Translations under genes and position numbers: made by a program | Part shown: positions 15,544-19,470 of the stretch, piece by piece | How positions within the stretch are numbered: the stretch's first letter is position 1 | How the letters are laid out: the number at the start of each line of letters is the position of its first letter | Source: Hyphomicrobiales bacterium | Lineage (GTDB): Bacteria; Pseudomonadota; Alphaproteobacteria; Parvibaculales; Parvibaculaceae | Length of the DNA: 19,470 nucleotides | Assembly: GCA_015655095.1 (NCBI GenBank) | Contig: JAATFR010000296.1 | Coordinates: 1 to 19,470, forward strand | Reading direction: 5' to 3' | Notes under the pieces: model-generated | Told to the model about the DNA's origin: nothing | Database searches by the model: none | Seen by the model: only the letters and a program-made list of their open reading frames with translations

Positions 15544-16314
15544 ATGAGACACAAAATTGCGGACATGAACGAAACGCTTCTCAAGGAAACCACGCTGGAA
15601 GGCCGTTTCGACCAGGCCTCCGCCTTAATGGCCACATTCGGCTTTACTTCCGTCATTTATGATTATTCCCCGGTTCCCACCGCCCCTGATGGCGGACTGA
15701 TCACCCCGTCGGTCCTGCGCTTCCGCAATGTGCCTGAAAGCATGTCCGAGTTATGGAATCGGGGCGGTTATTATCAGATTGACCCCGTGCAACATGCCGC
15801 GATGGAGGTGACCGCCCCGTTCGTCTGGTCCTATGACGGCCGGCAGAGCAGCGTAATGGACCGGGTGCTCAATAAGGCCCATGATCCGGTGGTCCGCTAT
15901 CTCAGGGACACCCGCATGACCTGCGGCGTGACCGTGCCGATCCACCCGGCCGGAGGCGGTCTTGCCACCTTTACCGGCATCCGCATCGACCCGGAAAAGG
16001 GCTTTGACCGGGACGCCGGGGACCGCCTTGCCGACATCGGCCTCCTCGGCAATCTTTTCCATGACTCGATCTTTACCCTGTTCAGCGACCGCGAACGGCG
16101 CTGCACCCATATCCGCATCACGGACAAGGAGCGCGAGTGCCTGCAATTGAGCGCCGAGGGCCTGACCGCCAAGGAAATCGCCTACAGGCTCGGCCGCTCG
16201 ATCGCCACAGTGACACTGCATATGAACAGCGCGGCCCGTAAGCTGGGCGCGCGCAACCGCTTTCAGGCCGTCGCCCGCGCGGCCCATTACCGTTTGCTCG
16301 AAGGTCATTGCTGA
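15544..16314 (+). CDS. LuxR-family regulator, plant-associated LuxR solo type (XccR/OryR/PipR-like)
   Basis: A 256-residue transcription factor with an N-terminal autoinducer-binding domain (about 20-165) and a C-terminal LuxR helix-turn-helix (TDKERECLQLSAEGLTAKEI, then YRLGRSIATVTLHMNSAARK). In the ligand pocket, TraR-equivalent Asp70, Pro71 and Trp85 are kept (Asp80, Pro81, Trp95). Trp57 is replaced by Met (Met67) and Tyr61 by Trp (Trp71). These two swaps are known markers of LuxR solos of plant-associated bacteria, which answer plant-derived compounds instead of acyl-homoserine lactones. No luxI gene is in the window. It is followed by an iminopeptidase gene, the standard partner in this family, and is divergent from the ABC operon. 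The start is uncertain: ATG 15544 is used here, TTG 15535 or ATG 15565 are alternatives, none with a strong ribosome binding site. Confidence 0.93.
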   Translation: MRHKIADMNETLLKETTLEGRFDQASALMATFGFTSVIYDYSPVPTAPDGGLITPSVLRFRNVPESMSELWNRGGYYQIDPVQHAAMEVTAPFVWSYDGRQSSVMDRVLNKAHDPVVRYLRDTRMTCGVTVPIHPAGGGLATFTGIRIDPEKGFDRDAGDRLADIGLLGNLFHDSIFTLFSDRERRCTHIRITDKERECLQLSAEGLTAKEIAYRLGRSIATVTLHMNSAARKLGARNRFQAVARAAHYRLLEGHC

Positions 16315-16347
16315 CAAGCGAGATGAGCAGAATCCCGAAAAGGAGAC

Positions 16348-16396
16348 CCCTATAGGTTTTGCTAGCTGGTCTCCCCTGCTCGCCCCGCGCTAGCCT
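16348..16396 (+). promoter_or_regulatory. Lux-box-like element and -10 for the iminopeptidase gene
   Basis: CCCTATAGGTTTTGCTAGCT (16348-16367) has the CT-N12-AG core. TAGCCT at 16391-16396 sits where a -10 would be, with exactly the same distance to the box as in the divergent ABC promoter. The predicted start of transcription near 16403 leaves a leader of about 27 bases. The element lies inside an inverted repeat GGAGACC (16342-16348) / GGTCTCC (16368-16374). It lies between the regulator stop and the peptidase start, so the peptidase probably has its own regulated promoter. Confidence 0.68.
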
Positions 16397-16429
16397 TGCC
16401 CATGATCTTTCCAGCAAGGGGTTAAGCGC

Positions 16430-17329
16430 GTGTCGGATATTCAAACCCATGAAGGCTTCGCTGATTTCCGGGGATATAAAACCTGGTACCGGATCACCGG
16501 CGATCTGGCGTCCGGCAAACTGCCTCTCGTCGTGGTCCACGGCGGGCCCGGATGCACACATGATTATGTCGACTCGCTGAAGGACATCGCCGTAACCGGC
16601 CGCTCCGTCGTCCACTACGACCAGATCGGCAATGGCAAATCCACCCATCTGCGCGACAAGGGCGCAGACTTCTGGACCATTCCGTTTTTTCTGGCTGAGC
16701 TTGAAAACCTCCTGATCCACCTTGGCATCAATGAGGGATATCACCTCTACGGTCAGTCCTGGGGCGGCATGCTTGGCTCCGAACACGCCGTTCTGCAACC
16801 GGCCGGACTCAAAGGCCTGATCATCGCCAACTCGCCCGCCTCCATGATCACATGGGTTAGGGAAGCCAACCGGCTACGCCTCGACCTGCCCGCCGATGTG
16901 CAGGCGACGCTGCTTGAACATGAGAAAGCGGAAACGACGGGTTCACCCGAGTACAAGGCCGCGACCGAGGTCTTCAACAACCGTCATGTCTGCCGCATCG
17001 TACCCAATCCGCCGGAAGTCACCCGCACCTTCGACGCCATCGAGGACGATCCGACCGTCTATGGCACCATGAACGGCCCCAACGAGTTCCATGTCATCGG
17101 CACAATGAAGAACTGGACCGTGGAGGCCCGCGCGCACCTCATCAAAGCAAAAACGCTGCTGATCTCCGGGCGCTATGACGAGGCCACTCAGGCCTGCGTG
17201 CAGCCGTTCGCCGACAATATCCCCGATGTCCGCTGGATCATCTTCGAGCATTCAAGCCACATGCCCCATGTGGAAGAGAAAGAAGCCTGTCTCGACGCCG
17301 TGGTGAAATTCCTCGATCCCATCGGCTGA
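16430..17329 (+). CDS. pip: Proline iminopeptidase-family alpha/beta hydrolase
   Basis: A 299-residue S33-family hydrolase. HGGPGCTHDY at 37-46 is the oxyanion-hole motif typical of proline iminopeptidases. The nucleophile is Ser110 in GQSWGG, and the triad is completed by Asp250 (SGRYDEATQ) and His277 (EHSSHMPHVEE). There is no signal peptide, so it is cytoplasmic. The family removes N-terminal residues, often proline, from short peptides; related members hydrolyse other amides. It starts with GTG, preceded by AAGGGG eight bases upstream. Pip genes next to LuxR solos with Met57/Trp61 are the recurrent arrangement in plant-associated bacteria, where the regulator activates pip. Substrate specificity cannot be read from the sequence. 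Confidence 0.93.
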   Translation: MSDIQTHEGFADFRGYKTWYRITGDLASGKLPLVVVHGGPGCTHDYVDSLKDIAVTGRSVVHYDQIGNGKSTHLRDKGADFWTIPFFLAELENLLIHLGINEGYHLYGQSWGGMLGSEHAVLQPAGLKGLIIANSPASMITWVREANRLRLDLPADVQATLLEHEKAETTGSPEYKAATEVFNNRHVCRIVPNPPEVTRTFDAIEDDPTVYGTMNGPNEFHVIGTMKNWTVEARAHLIKAKTLLISGRYDEATQACVQPFADNIPDVRWIIFEHSSHMPHVEEKEACLDAVVKFLDPIG

Positions 17330-17341
17330 GCGCAACGCGAT

Positions 17342-17371
17342 AAAAAACGCGCGGAAGAGACGTTCCGCGCG
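17342..17371 (-). terminator. Intrinsic terminator of the pst operon
   Basis: CGCGCGGAA (17348-17356) pairs with TTCCGCGCG (17363-17371) around a six-base loop. On the minus strand the stem is followed by TTTTTTAT. It lies 27 bases after the pstB stop. On the plus strand no T-run follows, so it would stop the convergent peptidase transcript less well. Confidence 0.88.
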
Positions 17372-17397
17372 CGATATTCGCCTTGAATGAAAGCTCT

Positions 17398-18219
17398 TTA
17401 GCCGAAGCGGCCCGTCACATAGTCACGGGTGCGCTTGTCCGCCGGATTGGTAAATATTTTTTCCGACGTGTCATATTCGACCAGATCGCCCAGATACATG
17501 AAGGCGGTGTAGTCAGCGGCGCGGGCCGCCTGCTGCATGTTGTGCGTAACGATCACGATGCAGAAATCATCGCGCAGTTCCGCGATCAGTTCCTCAAGCT
17601 TCGCGGTCGAGATCGGATCGAGCGCGGAAGCAGGTTCGTCCATCAGCAAAATACCGGGCTTCACCGCGACCGCGCGGGCAATGCAGAGGCGCTGCTGCTG
17701 GCCGCCTGAAAGGCCGGTGCCGAGCTGGTTCAGCTTGTCCTTGACCTCATCCCAGAGCGCCGTGCGCGACAGCGCCCAGTGAACGCGCTCGTCAAGATCG
17801 GCCTTGGAAAGATTTTCGTAAAGACGGATGCCGAAGGCAACATTTTCCCAGATCGACATCGGGAAGGGCGTCGGCTTCTGGAAGACCATGCCGATATTGG
17901 AGCGCAGCCGCGTCAGGTCTTCCTTGGGGTCAAGGATATTGCGGCCGTCGACATTGATTTCGCCAGTCGTGCGCTGGCCCGGATACATTTCATAAATCCG
18001 GTTCATGGTCCGCAGCAGGGTAGACTTGCCGCATCCCGAAGGGCCAATAAAAGCCGTCACGCGCCGGTCGCGGATCGAGATATTGATCCCCTTAAGCGCT
18101 TCATACTCACCATAGTAGAAGCGCAGATCGCGGATACCGATCTTTTCCTTGGCCTCATCATCGCCCAGCGATGTCGCGGCCGTACCGGAAATAGTGGGTG
18201 CGAAAATCTGCGTGCTCAT
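17398..18219 (-). CDS. pstB: Phosphate ABC transporter ATP-binding protein PstB
   Basis: A 273-residue cytoplasmic ATPase of the high-affinity phosphate transporter. Walker A is GPSGCGKST (59-67), the Q-loop FQKPTPFPMSIWENVAFGIR is diagnostic of PstB, the signature is LSGGQQQRLCIARA (170-183), and Walker B is LLMDEPASALDP (191-202). The length is typical, with an N-terminal tail of about 25 residues before the domain. Its ATG overlaps the pstA stop as TGATG, so the two are translationally coupled. It is the last pst gene before a terminator; phoU does not follow directly. Confidence 0.97.
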   Translation of the reverse strand: MSTQIFAPTISGTAATSLGDDEAKEKIGIRDLRFYYGEYEALKGINISIRDRRVTAFIGPSGCGKSTLLRTMNRIYEMYPGQRTTGEINVDGRNILDPKEDLTRLRSNIGMVFQKPTPFPMSIWENVAFGIRLYENLSKADLDERVHWALSRTALWDEVKDKLNQLGTGLSGGQQQRLCIARAVAVKPGILLMDEPASALDPISTAKLEELIAELRDDFCIVIVTHNMQQAARAADYTAFMYLGDLVEYDTSEKIFTNPADKRTRDYVTGRFG

Positions 18220-19061
18220 CAGGCAGCTCTCTTTTTCTGTGAGGACAGGACACGGGCAAGAACATTGAGAACAAGCACGGTGAAAGTGATCAACAGCGCG
18301 CCACCCCAGGCAAGTTCACGCCAGTCTGCATAAGGGCTCATGGCAAACTGGAAAATGACGACCGGAAGGTTCGCCATCGGCGCATTCAAATCCATGCTCC
18401 AGAACTGGTTGTTGAGGGCGGTAAACAACAGCGGCGCCGTTTCACCGCTGACCCGGGCAATGGCAAGCAGAATGCCCGTCAGCATGCCCTGGAATGCGGC
18501 CTTGTAGCCGATATGAAGGATAACCATCCATTTTGGCGTGCCAAGCGCCATGCCCGCTTCGCGCAGCGTGTCCGGCACGAGCGACAGCATGTCCTCGGTG
18601 GTACGCACGATGATCGGTACCGCGATGATGGCGAGCGCGACCGTACCAGCCCAGGCCGAGAAATGACCCATCGGCATGACGATGATGGTGTAAACAAAGA
18701 GGCCAATGATGATCGAGGGCGCGCTCAGCAACACGTCATTGATAAAGCGCACGACGGACGCCAGCTTGTTGCCCCGGGCATATTCAGCCAGATAGGTGCC
18801 GGCGCGAATGCCGACCGGCGTTGCGATCAGGGTCGCCAGCACCGTCATCATGAGACTGCCCATGATGGCGTTGGCGAGACCCCCGGCGCTGCCCGGAGGT
18901 GGCGTGCTTTCTGTAAAGAGTGAAAGCTTCATGGCAGCAAGCCCGTTATAGATTAACGTGCCGAGAATGAAGGCGAGAACAGCAAGAATGGCAGCCGTGA
19001 TCACAAATGAAATCGCGACCACGATCTTGTCGGTGAGGTGACGGCGAACGACAGGGTTCAT
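18219..19061 (-). CDS. pstA: Phosphate ABC transporter permease PstA
   Basis: A 280-residue inner-membrane permease with about six hydrophobic helices. Family features include FLTE-like SLFTESTPPPGSAGGLANAI, RAGTYLAEYARGNKLASVVR, and the loop LSLVPDTLREAGMALGTPKW. It forms the phosphate channel with PstC. The ATG at 19061 has GAGG six bases upstream; an in-frame TTG at 19073 is less likely. It starts eight bases after the pstC stop and overlaps pstB at its end. Confidence 0.95.
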   Translation of the reverse strand: MNPVVRRHLTDKIVVAISFVITAAILAVLAFILGTLIYNGLAAMKLSLFTESTPPPGSAGGLANAIMGSLMMTVLATLIATPVGIRAGTYLAEYARGNKLASVVRFINDVLLSAPSIIIGLFVYTIIVMPMGHFSAWAGTVALAIIAVPIIVRTTEDMLSLVPDTLREAGMALGTPKWMVILHIGYKAAFQGMLTGILLAIARVSGETAPLLFTALNNQFWSMDLNAPMANLPVVIFQFAMSPYADWRELAWGGALLITFTVLVLNVLARVLSSQKKRAA

Positions 19062-19069
19062 GGCGGACC

Positions 19070-19470
19070 TCAATTACTACCGGCGCGAAGAAGGAAACGC
19101 TTGCCGAGGGCGAGCACGAAAAAGGTCAGCACGAACAGGACCAACCCGAGGCCGATCAGCGCCGATGTGTAGACGTCGCCCACCGCTTCCGTGAATTCGT
19201 TGGCGAGCGTCGCCGAGATGGTGGTGCCCGGCGCCAGCAACGATGTGGAGAGGCGATGCGCATTGCCGATCACGAAGGTGACGGCCATGGTTTCGCCCAA
19301 TGCCCGGCCAAGGCCCAGCATGACAGCGCCGACAACGCCGGTCCGGCAATAGGGCAGCACGATACGGCGGACCACTTCCCAGCGGGTACAGCCAAGCCCA
19401 TAGGCCGATTCACGCAGCACGGCTGGCACAGATGTGAACACATCGCGGGTCACGGCGGTGATGAAAGGCA
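19070..19470 (-). CDS. pstC: Phosphate ABC transporter permease PstC, C-terminal part, cut by window edge
   Basis: Only the last ~133 residues are inside the window; the reading frame stays open to the edge, beginning PFITAVTRDVFTSVPAVLRE. The blocks ESAYGLGCTRWEVVRRIVLP and GLGRALGETMAVTFVIGNAH are diagnostic for PstC. The last helix and short tail (LGKRFLLRAGSN) end eight bases before pstA. It is the membrane partner of PstA in phosphate import. Upstream pst or regulatory genes lie outside the window. Confidence 0.95.
   Translation of the reverse strand, partial: PFITAVTRDVFTSVPAVLRESAYGLGCTRWEVVRRIVLPYCRTGVVGAVMLGLGRALGETMAVTFVIGNAHRLSTSLLAPGTTISATLANEFTEAVGDVYTSALIGLGLVLFVLTFFVLALGKRFLLRAGSN

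Overview
The window looks like part of an alphaproteobacterial chromosome. Most of it is GC-rich with tight gene spacing, and protein families such as the stand-alone GltB-like FMN protein, the Pst system and the lysS context fit that group. This assignment is inferred from protein style and composition, not from a search. The centrepiece is what appears to be a complete plant-signal-responsive locus of the 'LuxR solo + proline iminopeptidase' type (XccR/OryR/PipR family), linked to a peptide ABC transporter, an amidohydrolase and an amino-acid/polyamine antiporter.

Region 1 (1-2150) starts with the 3' part of a tRNA-Gln(CUG). An AT-rich stretch follows with no convincing gene until a RadC-family JAMM-domain protein. 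Next comes a debris zone with a frameshifted N-terminal fragment of a DUF692/MNIO protein. This resembles the edge of a tRNA-linked accessory region, but no integrase or second attachment-site copy is visible.

Region 2 (2166-5196, all minus strand) is an oxidative-stress-flavoured block: osmC, a degenerate second copy of the 3' end of the GltB-like gene, a Cu/Zn superoxide dismutase with an altered zinc ligand, and the intact GltB-like gene. The two GltB 3' ends lie as direct repeats around sodC.

Region 3 (5518-7091) holds lysS on the plus strand and a very strong bidirectional terminator shared with the convergent antiporter gene.

Region 4 (7112-17329) is the signalling and uptake locus. 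On the minus strand run a periplasmic binding protein, two permeases, two ATPases, a cysteine amidohydrolase and an APC-family antiporter. The ABC genes are in the order A-C-B-D-F and are mostly overlapped or nearly abutting. Divergently on the plus strand run a LuxR-type regulator carrying the two ligand-pocket substitutions typical of plant-associated LuxR solos (Met for Trp57, Trp for Tyr61, TraR numbering), then a proline-iminopeptidase-like hydrolase. Two near-identical lux-box-like elements (CT-N12-AG core, 16 of 20 bases the same) face outward, one upstream of the ABC operon and one upstream of the peptidase. Each has a matching -10-like TAACCT/TAGCCT at the same distance. The likely logic is that the regulator senses a small imported molecule and activates both its importer and its hydrolases.

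Region 5 (17341-19470, minus strand) is the 3' part of a phosphate-uptake operon, pstC (cut by the window edge)-pstA-pstB, ending in a good intrinsic terminator.
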